Positions 38,253 through 47,227 of a DNA stretch of 64,000 bases are shown piece by piece. The stretch comes from Palleronia aestuarii. Lineage in GTDB: Bacteria > Pseudomonadota > Alphaproteobacteria > Rhodobacterales > Rhodobacteraceae. Below the pieces are notes generated by a model that made no database searches, was not told the DNA's origin, and saw only the letters and a list, made by a program, of their open reading frames with translations. Numbering within the stretch: position 1 is the stretch's first letter; every line of letters begins with the position of its first letter. The stretch spans positions 62,001-126,000 of the forward strand of contig NZ_QKZL01000008.1 of assembly GCF_003253995.1 (NCBI RefSeq). The letters are read 5' to 3'. The position numbers and the translations under genes were made by a program.

Positions 38253-41200
38253 TCAGCGGGCCGGGCGACGCGGCGGATCGCGCCGAAAGATGTCGCGAAA
38301 CGCCCCCGGTGTGAGGAGTGAAAGCGGATTGACCCCGACCGCAGGTTGCGCCACCGGCCCGCGGAGCGTGAAGGTCACGCCGAAAAGCCCCTCTCCCCTC
38401 CGCGTGAAGAGCGAACCGATGCGATTGACGACGTAGAGGGGCGAGAGCACGCCCTGCATGTCCATGGTACGCGCCACCGGGTCGTAGACGCCATCCATGG
38501 AGATCCCCATCGACGCCCCCGTGGCCGAAGAATTGTAGAGCGTGATCCGCGAGGGGGTCAGGCGAAAATCGGCCTCGACCTCGTCGAAAACGATCCCCTG
38601 TCCCTGAAGCTGCTCGACGAGGCCCACGACGCTCGCCGCCGACAGGATCTCGGCGATGGCCGGCGCGTCGCGCAGCCGCGTGTTCGAGACACGCAGCCGC
38701 CCGTCATAGCTGCCCCGATCGCCCGTGGGGGTGAGGGTGAGCGCCAGCGCGCCCCCCTCCACGCGGCGCACGAGGCCCGCATCGCGCAGGAGCGCCCCGG
38801 CATTGCCGCTGCCGAGGCTGATCGTGGCGCCCCGCGGCCCGCCCTCGATCCGGCCGGTGACGGTTTGCCCGCCGTTCACCCGGCCCTCGAAACGGCCCGC
38901 CAAGGTTCGTCCGGGCGCGAGATCGACCGCGAAGTTCGACAGCGCCACGGTATCGGTCACGACGAGCCTGTCGAGCCGGAGCGCCACCGGACCGCGGGTG
39001 CCGCCGCCCGCCGATCCGCCTCCGGCACCGAGCCGGGCGGTTCGGATGTCGATCTCTCCGCCCCGCACGGTGATCGCAGGTGCCGCGCCCCGGCCGCGCG
39101 CGCTGATCGTGACGCCCGCATCGAGCCAGGAGCCGAGAACCACCCGGTCGAGCGCCAGCGCCTCGAACCGCGGACCCGGTCCGAGCTCCACGCGGCCTTG
39201 CGCCGAAAGACCCGGCGCCTCCAGGCGAAGGGTGTCGATATCGGGTACCGCGCCCAGCGTTCCGCCAACGGTGAGGGAGGCGGGCGTCGCCGCCGCCTTC
39301 GACCAGTCGACGGCCGCGATGCGGAGGGCGACGCCGCGCAGATCGGTCGTGAGCGTCAGGCGCGGCGGCACATCCGGCGCGAGGTCGAGCGAGAGATCGC
39401 CCTCCCCCGAACCGCTCACGTAGCCATCGGGCAGCGCGACACCGAACCTCGCCAGTCCCTCGGGCGACAGCGCGACTCGCCCCTCGACCGATCCCTGCCC
39501 CCGATCGTCGCCGCGCAGGACCTGCTGCCACGATCCGTCGAACGCGACCCCGTCGAGGGTCGCGGCACCCTCGGCCCGGATAAGGTCCAGATCGGCGGTG
39601 ATCGCCATCTCCTCTGCCCGCAATTCCCGCCCCGCGACGACCGTGTCGGACGCCAGATCACGAACGGTGCCACGGGCCGAGACGGCGATGTCGTCGGGCG
39701 TCAGGCCAGGCTTCAGGGGCAATTCGAGGTCCGTGCGCAGCGTGACCTCGCCCGTACCAAGATCGGGATCGCGCCCCACGCGATTGAGGAGCTTGAAGGG
39801 GTCCGCGTCGAGGACGGCAAGCAGAGCGGGAAGCGATCCGGTCGTGCGCAGGTCGAACCGCGCAGGGCTCGGCTTGATCCGCGTGTCTGGGATCGTCATC
39901 GTCGTCCCCGCGAGGTCGAGCGGGGCGCGGCCCGGCATCGTCACCACCCCGGCGTCGAGAGCGACCGCGAAGCGGTTCTCGCCGATCGACCCGAACCCGG
40001 CCATGCCGGTGAGGGGCGGGAGCGTGCGCAGGATCCGCGCGCGCGTCTCGGCAAAGGCGAAGCTCGCCGAAAGCCGTGGCTTCTCGTCGCCGGGCACGAA
40101 GCGCAGCGCAAGACGCGGCCCGTCGATCCGGCCCTCCTTCAGGTTCTCCGCCACCCATCGTCGCGGTCCCGGCGCGACTGGCAGCGGCCAGAGCGCGCGC
40201 AGGCGCTCCACGGAGAGCCGTTCCGTCGCGAGATCGACGCCCACGCGCCATCCCTCGGCGGAGGCGGAGATGCGGCCGGAGGCGCGCAGATGCCGTTCGC
40301 GCCGACCCTCGGGATCGGGCAGGACCAGCTCGCCGATCTCGACCTCGAACGGATCGAGCCTGAGCCGCATATCGAGCGACCCGTCCTGCGCCCGGACCGC
40401 GTTCTCGAAAAGGTCTGGCGCTTCGATCGCGACGTCCTCGATCGCGAATTGCCCGACCAGGGAGGCCGGCACGCCGGTATCTCCGAAATCGCCCAGATCG
40501 GCATGCCCCGAGAGCCGCAGCGCACCGAGCGAGGAGCGCGCCGAGATCTCCGCAAAGGTCAGGCGCGCGGTCGCGGCGTCGTAGTCGAGCGCGGCCCGCG
40601 CAGATTCGAAGGGGATAGGACGCGTCGCCCGGCGCGGTTGGATCGCGCCCGCTCCGATTTCGAGGCTCCCCGAGAGATCGGCGAGCGCGCCCTGCGCGTC
40701 GAGATGCGCCGCCAGGCGTCCGGAAAGCGGTGCGTCGAGGACGGAAAGGAAGCCGAGAACCGGAGCCTGCGCCGCGATGCTTTCCGCCGTGACGTCGTCG
40801 AGGCGCGCGGACAGCGTGGCGCCGCTATCCGCTCGGCGCGTCGCGAGGGCGAGATCGACGCGCGAGGCGGTGTCGTTCCCCTCGAAGAGATCCGCGGCGA
40901 GGGTGAGCCGTGTCCCCTCCGGTGTCCGCGCCAGCGCGATCCGCGTGTCCACGGCCTGCAAAACCTGCGCGGCGCGCGCATCCTCGAGCGTCACGGTGCC
41001 CCCGTCGATCCGCACCGCTTCAAGCCGGTCGAAGGGCGCCGCTTCCATGGCCGCGTCGACCGTGTCGAGAAGCGCCCCGAGCCCGCCATCGCGGGGTCCG
41101 CCCTCGAGCGCGAAGGGCAATTCGAACGCGCCCTCGGCATCGCGCCTGAGCGAGAGCGTAACCCCCTCCCCCGCGAGATCGCGCGGCGCCACGCGACCCC

Positions 41201-41564
41201 GGATCGCCGCGGCCGGATCGAAGGCAGCCCCAATCTCGCGGACCTCTAGGAGAGGCAGGCCCTCCGCGGTCCGGATCGCGACGTTCTCGAGCCAGAGACG
41301 CGGCAGGATATGACGGTCGAGCCCGACGGAGATGCGGCCCATCGAGACCGCGACGGGCGCGAGCGCCTCATCGACGCGCGCCTCGATCCGATCGGTCAGC
41401 GTCTCGGGCAACGCGATCCGCCGTTCAGTCACGGCGAGGACCGCGATGCAGAGTAGGAGCGAGAAGAGGAGCGCGCTCGCGATCCCCCAGCTACGCCTGT
41501 GGATCCGCCGCAGGTGCTGTCTCCGCCGGCCTTTTCGGGTCCTGTTGTCCGGATTGCCGCTCAT
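38253..41564 (-). CDS. AsmA-like/DUF3971 giant envelope protein
   Basis: 1103 residues. One N-terminal membrane anchor (about residues 27-45, GIASALLFSLLLCIAVLAV) after a basic cytoplasmic tail, then over 1000 residues of periplasmic beta-rich sequence with many Gly/Asp/Leu repeats, ending in an AsmA-like C-terminal region (VEADFRLTPSRITLYNSS, MQGVLSPLYVVNRIGSLFTRRGEGLFG). AsmA/YhdP-type proteins are thought to form beta-groove bridges carrying phospholipid across the periplasm. The ATG at 41564 follows AAGGG. Divergent from bcp. Confidence 0.88.
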   Translation of the reverse strand: MSGNPDNRTRKGRRRQHLRRIHRRSWGIASALLFSLLLCIAVLAVTERRIALPETLTDRIEARVDEALAPVAVSMGRISVGLDRHILPRLWLENVAIRTAEGLPLLEVREIGAAFDPAAAIRGRVAPRDLAGEGVTLSLRRDAEGAFELPFALEGGPRDGGLGALLDTVDAAMEAAPFDRLEAVRIDGGTVTLEDARAAQVLQAVDTRIALARTPEGTRLTLAADLFEGNDTASRVDLALATRRADSGATLSARLDDVTAESIAAQAPVLGFLSVLDAPLSGRLAAHLDAQGALADLSGSLEIGAGAIQPRRATRPIPFESARAALDYDAATARLTFAEISARSSLGALRLSGHADLGDFGDTGVPASLVGQFAIEDVAIEAPDLFENAVRAQDGSLDMRLRLDPFEVEIGELVLPDPEGRRERHLRASGRISASAEGWRVGVDLATERLSVERLRALWPLPVAPGPRRWVAENLKEGRIDGPRLALRFVPGDEKPRLSASFAFAETRARILRTLPPLTGMAGFGSIGENRFAVALDAGVVTMPGRAPLDLAGTTMTIPDTRIKPSPARFDLRTTGSLPALLAVLDADPFKLLNRVGRDPDLGTGEVTLRTDLELPLKPGLTPDDIAVSARGTVRDLASDTVVAGRELRAEEMAITADLDLIRAEGAATLDGVAFDGSWQQVLRGDDRGQGSVEGRVALSPEGLARFGVALPDGYVSGSGEGDLSLDLAPDVPPRLTLTTDLRGVALRIAAVDWSKAAATPASLTVGGTLGAVPDIDTLRLEAPGLSAQGRVELGPGPRFEALALDRVVLGSWLDAGVTISARGRGAAPAITVRGGEIDIRTARLGAGGGSAGGGTRGPVALRLDRLVVTDTVALSNFAVDLAPGRTLAGRFEGRVNGGQTVTGRIEGGPRGATISLGSGNAGALLRDAGLVRRVEGGALALTLTPTGDRGSYDGRLRVSNTRLRDAPAIAEILSAASVVGLVEQLQGQGIVFDEVEADFRLTPSRITLYNSSATGASMGISMDGVYDPVARTMDMQGVLSPLYVVNRIGSLFTRRGEGLFGVTFTLRGPVAQPAVGVNPLSLLTPGAFRDIFRRDPPRRPAR

Positions 41565-41703
41565 CGGGCCCTTATCCCTCCACCTGCCGTCATTCGCCAC
41601 CGGGGCGGGCCTCTTTCCGCTCACGATCGCGGCAGGAAGGGGGGCAGGTTTTCATTCCCCGCAATCGGCCTAGAAAGATCCGGCGCCCTGTTTCGAGGAG
41701 AGA

Positions 41704-42165
41704 ATGATGGACCTGACGAACGAACCTGCCCCGGGCTTCACCCTGCCGCGCGACGGCGACGGCACCGTTACGCTTTCGGAGATCGACGGCCCGGTGATCC
41801 TCTACTTCTACCCGCGCGACGACACGTCGGGCTGCACCGCGGAAGCGCTCGATTTCACCGCCCGGGCCGCGGAGTTCGAAGCGGCGGGGGCGACGATCCT
41901 CGGGATCTCGAAGGACAGCGTGGCGCAGCACGACAAGTTCCGCGACAAGCACGGCCTCGGCATCGCGCTCCTGTCGGACGCGGCCGGCGATGTCTGCGAG
42001 CGGTACGGCGTCTGGGTCGAGAAGAAGATGTACGGCAAGACTCATATGGGGATCGAGCGATCGACCTTCCTCGTCGACGGTTCGGGCCGGGTCGAGCGCG
42101 AATGGCGCAAGGTCAAGGTTCCGGGGCACGTGGAAGAGGTGCTCGAGGCGGTGAAGGCTCTCTGA
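41704..42165 (+). CDS. bcp: Peroxiredoxin, BCP/PrxQ family
   Basis: 153 residues. Thiol peroxidase reducing hydroperoxides. Peroxidatic Cys44 in YPRDDTSGCTAEALDF. The resolving Cys found five residues later in E. coli BCP is Leu here, so this looks like a 1-Cys or alternative-partner member; the only other Cys is in DVCERYG. AGGAG lies before the ATG pair at 41704 and 41707; either could be used. Divergent from the AsmA-like gene. Confidence 0.92.
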   Translation: MMDLTNEPAPGFTLPRDGDGTVTLSEIDGPVILYFYPRDDTSGCTAEALDFTARAAEFEAAGATILGISKDSVAQHDKFRDKHGLGIALLSDAAGDVCERYGVWVEKKMYGKTHMGIERSTFLVDGSGRVEREWRKVKVPGHVEEVLEAVKAL

Positions 42166-42264
42166 CATGTGGTTTTGCTGGGGTTCCCGGCAAATCATCC
42201 GGCCTCGGTCGCGATCGGCGAATTCATGCCGATTCGCGGCTGGAACGGCTTTCTTACGATTCAG

Positions 42265-42272
42265 TTAACCAT
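42265..42272 (+). promoter_or_regulatory. TTAACCAT, CtrA half-motif type
   Basis: TTAACCAT matches the alternative CtrA motif described in Caulobacter. It lies just upstream of a possible TTGCTC-17-TACGCA promoter (-35 at 42279) and about 97 bases before the M23 peptidase-bactofilin operon. The second TTAA of the full site is not present. The rest of the 203-base gap is gene-free. Confidence 0.35.
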
Positions 42273-42368
42273 AATTTCTTGCTCCGCACAGCTTGCCCCG
42301 GTACGCAATACGCAGGTAGCAAAAACCATACCAGTGCTGCACCAAGACAGCAGAGGGGCAGAGACCAA

Positions 42369-43682
42369 GTGAGCAACGGACGCCTTCCGGGCGGCGCGAT
42401 CGCGCGCGCCTTTCCCGAGAAACGACTTTTCCTGAGAACCGATACGGAGACGCGCTTCGTGCGCCTTTCCCCCGCCACGCAGTTCCTTGCCCTGTCGGGC
42501 ATGGCGCTCGTCGTCGGCTGGACGATCGTCGCGACCTCCATGATCCTCGTCGACGGGATCGGGACCGATCATCTCCGCGATCAGACTCAGCGCGAGCGCG
42601 CGCTTTTCGAGGAGCGGCTTAACGGCATATCTGGGGAACGCGACCAGGCGCTCGCGGATGCGCGGGCGGCACAGGAACGCTTCACCGCCGCGCTCGAGCA
42701 AGTCAGCGAGATGCAGACGCAGCTCCTGGTTTCCGAGACCCGGCGCGAGGAACTGACACGCGGCCTCGATGCGACGCATGGCACGCTGCGCACGGCCATC
42801 GCCGAACGCGATGCCGCGATGACCGAGGCGGAGGAACTCTCCGTCGCGCTGAACGGAGACGGAAAATCCGGCACCGAGATCGCCCGGATCGACGACGTCG
42901 AGACGACCGTCGACGTACTCGCCTCCGCCCTGAACGCGACGGCCGGGCAGCGCGACGCCCTTGCCGACGAGGCCCGTGACGCGGAGGATTTCGCAGAGGA
43001 GCTTATCCTGGAGGCGAAGCTCGCCGAGGATCGCAACGCGAAGATCTTCTCGCAGCTCGAGGACGCGCTCAGCATCTCCGTGGAGCCGCTCGACAAGATG
43101 TTCACCGCCGCGGGTCTTTCGACCGACGATCTCCTGAACACGGTGCGCGCGGGCTATTCCGGTCAGGGCGGACCGCTCACGCCGATGAGCTTCTCTACGA
43201 AGGGTTCCGGCCCGGACGAGGACAGCCTGCGGGCGAATTCGATCCTGGAGCGGCTCGACCGGATGAACCTCTACCGGATCGCCGCGCAGAAGGCGCCCTT
43301 CGCGCTGCCGATCCAGGCTGCCTTCCGCTTCACCTCGGGCTTCGGGCCGCGATGGGGCCGCATGCACGAGGGCACAGATTTCGCCGCGGCGCATGGCACG
43401 CCGATCTATTCCACGGCGGACGGCGTCGTGATCTTCGCCGGGCGGCAATCGGGCTACGGCAACCTCGTGAAGATCCAGCACGAATTCGGCATAGAGACAC
43501 GATACGCACACATGTCGAAGGTTCGCGTGAACGTGGGCCAAAGGGTATCGCGCGGGGACCGCATCGGTGATATGGGCAATACAGGCCGCTCGACCGGCAC
43601 GCATCTCCACTACGAGATCCGCGTGGTGGGCAAGCCCGTCAACCCGATGACCTACATCAAGGCCGCGCAGGATGTTTTCTAA
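42369..43682 (+). CDS. M23 (LytM) family peptidase with coiled coil
   Basis: 437 residues. Short cytoplasmic part, one membrane segment (about residues 38-61), a long coiled coil (about 65-230, many Glu/Arg/Ala heptads such as RREELTRGLDATHGTLRTAIAERDA), and a C-terminal LytM domain (about 315-430). Zn ligands are intact: His333 and Asp337 (HEGTD) and His414 with His412 (HLHYE), so it should be an active peptidoglycan endopeptidase. GTG start at 42369 after a GAGG. Overlaps the bactofilin gene by 11 bases, a known functional pairing. Confidence 0.92.
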   Translation: MSNGRLPGGAIARAFPEKRLFLRTDTETRFVRLSPATQFLALSGMALVVGWTIVATSMILVDGIGTDHLRDQTQRERALFEERLNGISGERDQALADARAAQERFTAALEQVSEMQTQLLVSETRREELTRGLDATHGTLRTAIAERDAAMTEAEELSVALNGDGKSGTEIARIDDVETTVDVLASALNATAGQRDALADEARDAEDFAEELILEAKLAEDRNAKIFSQLEDALSISVEPLDKMFTAAGLSTDDLLNTVRAGYSGQGGPLTPMSFSTKGSGPDEDSLRANSILERLDRMNLYRIAAQKAPFALPIQAAFRFTSGFGPRWGRMHEGTDFAAAHGTPIYSTADGVVIFAGRQSGYGNLVKIQHEFGIETRYAHMSKVRVNVGQRVSRGDRIGDMGNTGRSTGTHLHYEIRVVGKPVNPMTYIKAAQDVF

Positions 43683-44205
43683 GAGCAAGATCAACGAGCC
43701 TGGTCCGAAGCAGATGGGCGAAACGGCCCCCGGCGCCGATCCCGATCCCGCGCTTGCCCCCTCCCGCTTGGGAAACGACATGCCCGTACCCGCGCCGAAA
43801 TCGAAGCCCGCCGCGTCGGTCCTGTCGTCGGACCTGATCATCAAGGGCAACCTCAAGACCACCGGTGACATCCAGATCGAGGGTCAGGTCGAAGGCGACA
43901 TCCGGGCGCACCTGCTCACCGTGGGCGAGGCCGCGACGATCAAGGGCGAGGTGATGGCAGACGATGTCGTGGTCAACGGCCGCGTCGTCGGCTGCGTGCG
44001 CGGATTGAAGGTCCGCCTGACCTCCACCGCGCGGGTGGAAGGCGACATCATCCATAAGACCATCGCCATCGAATCCGGCGCGCATTTCGAGGGATCGGTT
44101 GCCCGGCGCGACGATCCGCTCAACACGAAATCCCCCACCTCCTCCGGCACGTCCCAATCCCCGTCGCGCGGAACGGCGATCGTCACCGCGGACGCACAGG
44201 GCTAG
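43672..44205 (+). CDS. Bactofilin
   Basis: 177 residues. The polymerising beta-helix core spans about 47-145 (LIIKGNLKTTGDIQIEGQVEGDI, VMADDVVVNGRVVGCVRG, ARVEGDIIHKTIAIESGAHFEGSV) between disordered Pro/Ser-rich tails, the bactofilin layout. Bactofilins assemble without nucleotide and position envelope enzymes such as M23 peptidases for cell shape. The start lies inside the M23 gene's last codons, so the two are translationally linked. Confidence 0.94.
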   Translation: MFSKSKINEPGPKQMGETAPGADPDPALAPSRLGNDMPVPAPKSKPAASVLSSDLIIKGNLKTTGDIQIEGQVEGDIRAHLLTVGEAATIKGEVMADDVVVNGRVVGCVRGLKVRLTSTARVEGDIIHKTIAIESGAHFEGSVARRDDPLNTKSPTSSGTSQSPSRGTAIVTADAQG

Positions 44206-44244
44206 ACGCCGGAAACGCCGTCCGGACGCGATCCCTCCCGCGCG

Positions 44245-45210
44245 ATGCAGGCCGATCACGCTCATCCGGCGGCGCCGAGCTTTGCCGGCCATGTCGATGT
44301 CGGCGATGGCCATTCCCTCTATGTGGAGGTTTCGGGCCCCGAGGACGGGCTTGCCGCCATCGTCCTGCATGGCGGACCGGGCAGCGGATCGCATCCGGGC
44401 TTCCGTCAGCTCTTCGACACGCAGCGCTACCGCGTCGTGCTCTTCGACCAGCGCGGCGCGGGGCGGAGTCGGCCCCGGGGCGGGCGGGAGCACAACACCA
44501 CCGCCCACCTGATCGCCGATATCGAACGGCTTCGTACGCGCTTCGGCATCGCGGACTGGCTCGTCGTCGGCGGCTCCTGGGGGGCGACGCTCGCCCTCGC
44601 CTACGCCGAACGCCATCCGGAGCACGTTCGCGGGCTCGTCCTGCGCTCCGTGTTCCTCGGCACCCGCGCGGAGATCGAGACGGCCTTCTGCGAGACGTTG
44701 CCCCGCTTCCATCCGGAGCTGCACGAGGACTTCCTGGCGGAGCTTCCGCCCGGTGAGCGTTCCCGCCCGCTCGATGCCTACTGGGCGCGGATCCTCGATC
44801 CCGATCCGGCCGTGCATCGACGTGCGGCTCGCGCCTGGTACGCCACGGAACGCATCCTGTCGGAGTTTCAACCCCGGACGACACGGCTTTCCCCCGACGC
44901 CCTGGCCGACACCCCCGGCCCGCTGCCCGTAAGCCCGTTTCTGGAGGCTCATTATTTCAGCCACGACTGCTTCCTCGAACCGAACGAGATCCTGCACCGC
45001 GCACAACGGCTCGAGGGCCTTCCGGGAACGCTGATCCAGCCCCGCTACGACCTCCTCTGCCCTCCCGCGACGGCGCATGCGCTCGCGCGGGCCTGGCCGA
45101 CGGCGCGGATCGTCGGCATTCCGCAGGCCGGGCATACGATGAGCGACGGCGGCACCGTCGATGCCCTGCGCCGCGCGGTCGCCAGGCACGCGCGCGACGG
45201 GGACCGGTAG
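44245..45210 (+). CDS. pip: Prolyl aminopeptidase (alpha/beta hydrolase)
   Basis: 321 residues. Removes N-terminal proline from peptides. Oxyanion motif HGGPG (42-46), DQRGAGRSRPRG, nucleophile Ser111 in GGSWGATLAL, Asp in RYDLLCPP and His in QAGHTMS: the S33 family triad. No signal peptide. 39 bases after the bactofilin gene, same strand. Confidence 0.92.
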   Translation: MQADHAHPAAPSFAGHVDVGDGHSLYVEVSGPEDGLAAIVLHGGPGSGSHPGFRQLFDTQRYRVVLFDQRGAGRSRPRGGREHNTTAHLIADIERLRTRFGIADWLVVGGSWGATLALAYAERHPEHVRGLVLRSVFLGTRAEIETAFCETLPRFHPELHEDFLAELPPGERSRPLDAYWARILDPDPAVHRRAARAWYATERILSEFQPRTTRLSPDALADTPGPLPVSPFLEAHYFSHDCFLEPNEILHRAQRLEGLPGTLIQPRYDLLCPPATAHALARAWPTARIVGIPQAGHTMSDGGTVDALRRAVARHARDGDR

Positions 45211-45335
45211 ATCGCTTCACTGGCGCTTCGCAGGCGCCGGTCGGGGAGTGCCGGACGGATCGCGGACAGGCGTCGGCATTGAACCCGCCGCCCGAAGGCT
45301 GCATTGGGAGGAGGACGCCCAGAACGGAGGCCGCC

Positions 45336-45857
45336 ATGCCCGTCTTCATCGACAGCCTTGCCGGGATCGGGCGCGTCGCGCTCCTGTGCCTCTTCGCCTA
45401 CGCGGCCGTGGTCGTGATGATCCGCATCTCGGGCAAACGCACGCTCGCAAAACTCAACGCCTTCGACTTCATCGTGACCGTGGCGCTCGGGTCGACGCTC
45501 GCCTCCACGATCCTGTCGAAATCGACTCCGCTGATCGAGGGTCTCGCGGCGTTCGCCACGCTCATCGCGCTGCAATGGCTCGTGGCGTACGCCTCGGTCC
45601 GGTCCCGCGCGATCGACCGACTGGTACGATCCGAATCGACGCTCCTCATGCATCGGGGCGAGGTGCTGCACGCGGCACTCCGGCGCGAGCGGGTGACGGA
45701 GGGAGAGCTCATGACCGTGATCCGGACGAGCCCCGCCAACACGCCCGAGAACGTCGAGGCGGTGATCCTCGAGACCGACGGCGCCTTCAGCGTGATTACC
45801 CGCGACGGCCCCGGCGACCGGACCCCCTACACGACGCAGAGCGTGGCGAACGTCTGA
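45336..45857 (+). CDS. DUF421 (YetF-like) membrane protein
   Basis: 173 residues. Three N-terminal membrane segments (about residues 8-28, 43-60, 63-82) with RISGKRTLAKLNAFDFIVTVALGSTLAS, the DUF421 signature, followed by a small soluble domain (ERVTEGELMTVIRTSPANTPENVEAVILETDGAFSVI). Function unknown; homologues are linked with stress responses in Bacillus. GGAGG precedes the ATG at 45336, and a longer frame upstream is not supported. Confidence 0.92.
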   Translation: MPVFIDSLAGIGRVALLCLFAYAAVVVMIRISGKRTLAKLNAFDFIVTVALGSTLASTILSKSTPLIEGLAAFATLIALQWLVAYASVRSRAIDRLVRSESTLLMHRGEVLHAALRRERVTEGELMTVIRTSPANTPENVEAVILETDGAFSVITRDGPGDRTPYTTQSVANV

Positions 45858-45861
45858 CAGC

Positions 45862-45883
45862 GGGCGCGGCGGCGGCCGCGCCC
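45862..45883. repeat. G+C-rich hairpin after the DUF421 gene
   Basis: GGGCGCGG (45862-45869), 6-base loop, CCGCGCCC (45876-45883). A strong stem 5 bases after the stop with no T-run; may slow or partly end transcription before the sulfhydrylase gene. Confidence 0.4.
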
Positions 45884-45931
45884 ATCCACGCGCCCGGATC
45901 CCCGGCGCAATTACCCAAGGGAGGAAACAAG

Positions 45932-47221
45932 ATGAGCGATCTGGCGAAGGGTTTCGACACGCTGCAAATCCATGCGGGCGCAGGGCCCGATCCGACGACG
46001 GGGGCACGGCAGGTTCCGATCTACCAATCGACCGCCTTCGTCTTTCGCGACGCCGATCATGCCGCACGCCTCTTCAATCTCGAGGAGGTGGGCTACATCT
46101 ACTCGCGGCTGACGAACCCCACGGTGGGGGCGTTGCAGCAGCGCGTGGCAGCACTCGAGGGCGGCGTGGGGGCGATCGGCTGTTCCTCCGGACACGCCGC
46201 GCAGATCATGGCGCTCTTCCCCCTGATGGCCCCGGGCCGGAACGTCGTCGTGTCGACCCGTCTCTATGGTGGAACGGTCACGCAGATGACGCAGACCATC
46301 CGGCGCTTCGGCTGGTCGGCGACCTTCGTCGATTTCGACGACCTCGACGCGATCCGTGCGGCCATCGACGACGACACCCGCGCGGTCTTCTGCGAGAGCA
46401 TCGCCAATCCCGGCGGCTACATCACCGATCTCGACGCCGTGGCGGAGGTAGCGCGGGAGGCGGGGCTGCCGCTCATCGTGGACAACACCTCCGCCACGCC
46501 CTGGCTTTGCCGCCCGTTCGAGCATGGCGCGACGCTCGTCGTCCACTCTACGACGAAGTATCTCACCGGCAACGGCACAGTGACCGGCGGCGTGGTCGTC
46601 GACAGCGGCACGTTCGACTGGTCGGCCTCCGGCAAGTTCCCGTCGCTCTCGGAGCCGGAGCCCGCCTACCACGGCCTCAAGTTCCACGAGACCTTCGGCA
46701 AGATGGCCTTCACCTTCCACGGCGTGGCGATCGGGCTGCGCGATCTCGGCATGACGATGAACCCGCAGGCCGCGCATTACACCCTCATGGGGATCGAGAC
46801 GCTGAGCCTGCGGATGGCGCGGCACGTGGAGAACGCCGTGAAGATCGCGAACTGGCTGGAGAAGGACCCCCGCGTCGATTACGTCACCTATGCGGGCCTC
46901 CCCTCCTCGCCCTATCATTCGCGGGTGGAGAAGATCTGCCCGCGCGGCGCCGGGGCGCTCTTCACCTTCGCGGTCAAGGGCGGCTACGATTCCTGCGTGA
47001 AGCTCATCGACGCGGTGGAGATCTTCAGCCACGTGGCCAATCTCGGCGATGCGAAGAGCCTGATCATCCATTCCGCCTCCACCACGCATCGCCAGCTCGA
47101 TGCGAACCAGCAGGTTGCGGCCGGGGCACCGCCGGAGGTCGTCCGCGTCTCGATCGGGATCGAGGATGCGGACGACCTCATCGCGGATCTCGATCAGGCG
47201 CTCGCGAAGGCCACCGCCTGA
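45932..47221 (+). CDS. O-acetylhomoserine sulfhydrylase (aminocarboxypropyltransferase)
   Basis: 429-residue Cys/Met-metabolism PLP enzyme making homocysteine (or methionine with methanethiol) from O-acetylhomoserine. The PLP lysine is Lys209 in HSTTKYLTGNG. The start MSDLAKGFDTLQIHAGAGPDPTTGARQVPIYQST and long inserts such as SLSEPEPAYHGLKFHETFG separate it from cystathionine lyases and MetZ. GGGAGG precedes the ATG. No SAM riboswitch is visible upstream, only the hairpin at 45862. Confidence 0.94.
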   Translation: MSDLAKGFDTLQIHAGAGPDPTTGARQVPIYQSTAFVFRDADHAARLFNLEEVGYIYSRLTNPTVGALQQRVAALEGGVGAIGCSSGHAAQIMALFPLMAPGRNVVVSTRLYGGTVTQMTQTIRRFGWSATFVDFDDLDAIRAAIDDDTRAVFCESIANPGGYITDLDAVAEVAREAGLPLIVDNTSATPWLCRPFEHGATLVVHSTTKYLTGNGTVTGGVVVDSGTFDWSASGKFPSLSEPEPAYHGLKFHETFGKMAFTFHGVAIGLRDLGMTMNPQAAHYTLMGIETLSLRMARHVENAVKIANWLEKDPRVDYVTYAGLPSSPYHSRVEKICPRGAGALFTFAVKGGYDSCVKLIDAVEIFSHVANLGDAKSLIIHSASTTHRQLDANQQVAAGAPPEVVRVSIGIEDADDLIADLDQALAKATA

Positions 47222-47227
47222 GGGCGT

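Noticed and set aside
38346-41249. A 967-codon open frame on the plus strand opposite the AsmA-like gene
   Set aside because: It is rich in Arg/Gly/Pro with no family sequence; such antisense frames arise from G+C-rich codon use. The AsmA-like reading has a membrane anchor, ribosome site and family ending.
41499-42368. Extension of the M23 peptidase frame through bcp
   Set aside because: The frame is open but has no peptidase-family sequence before the GTG at 42369; bcp in another frame is complete.
45858-45931. SAM-type riboswitch before the O-acetylhomoserine sulfhydrylase
   Set aside because: The gap holds only a simple G+C-rich hairpin and ribosome site; no conserved SAM-II or SAM/SAH core could be traced.
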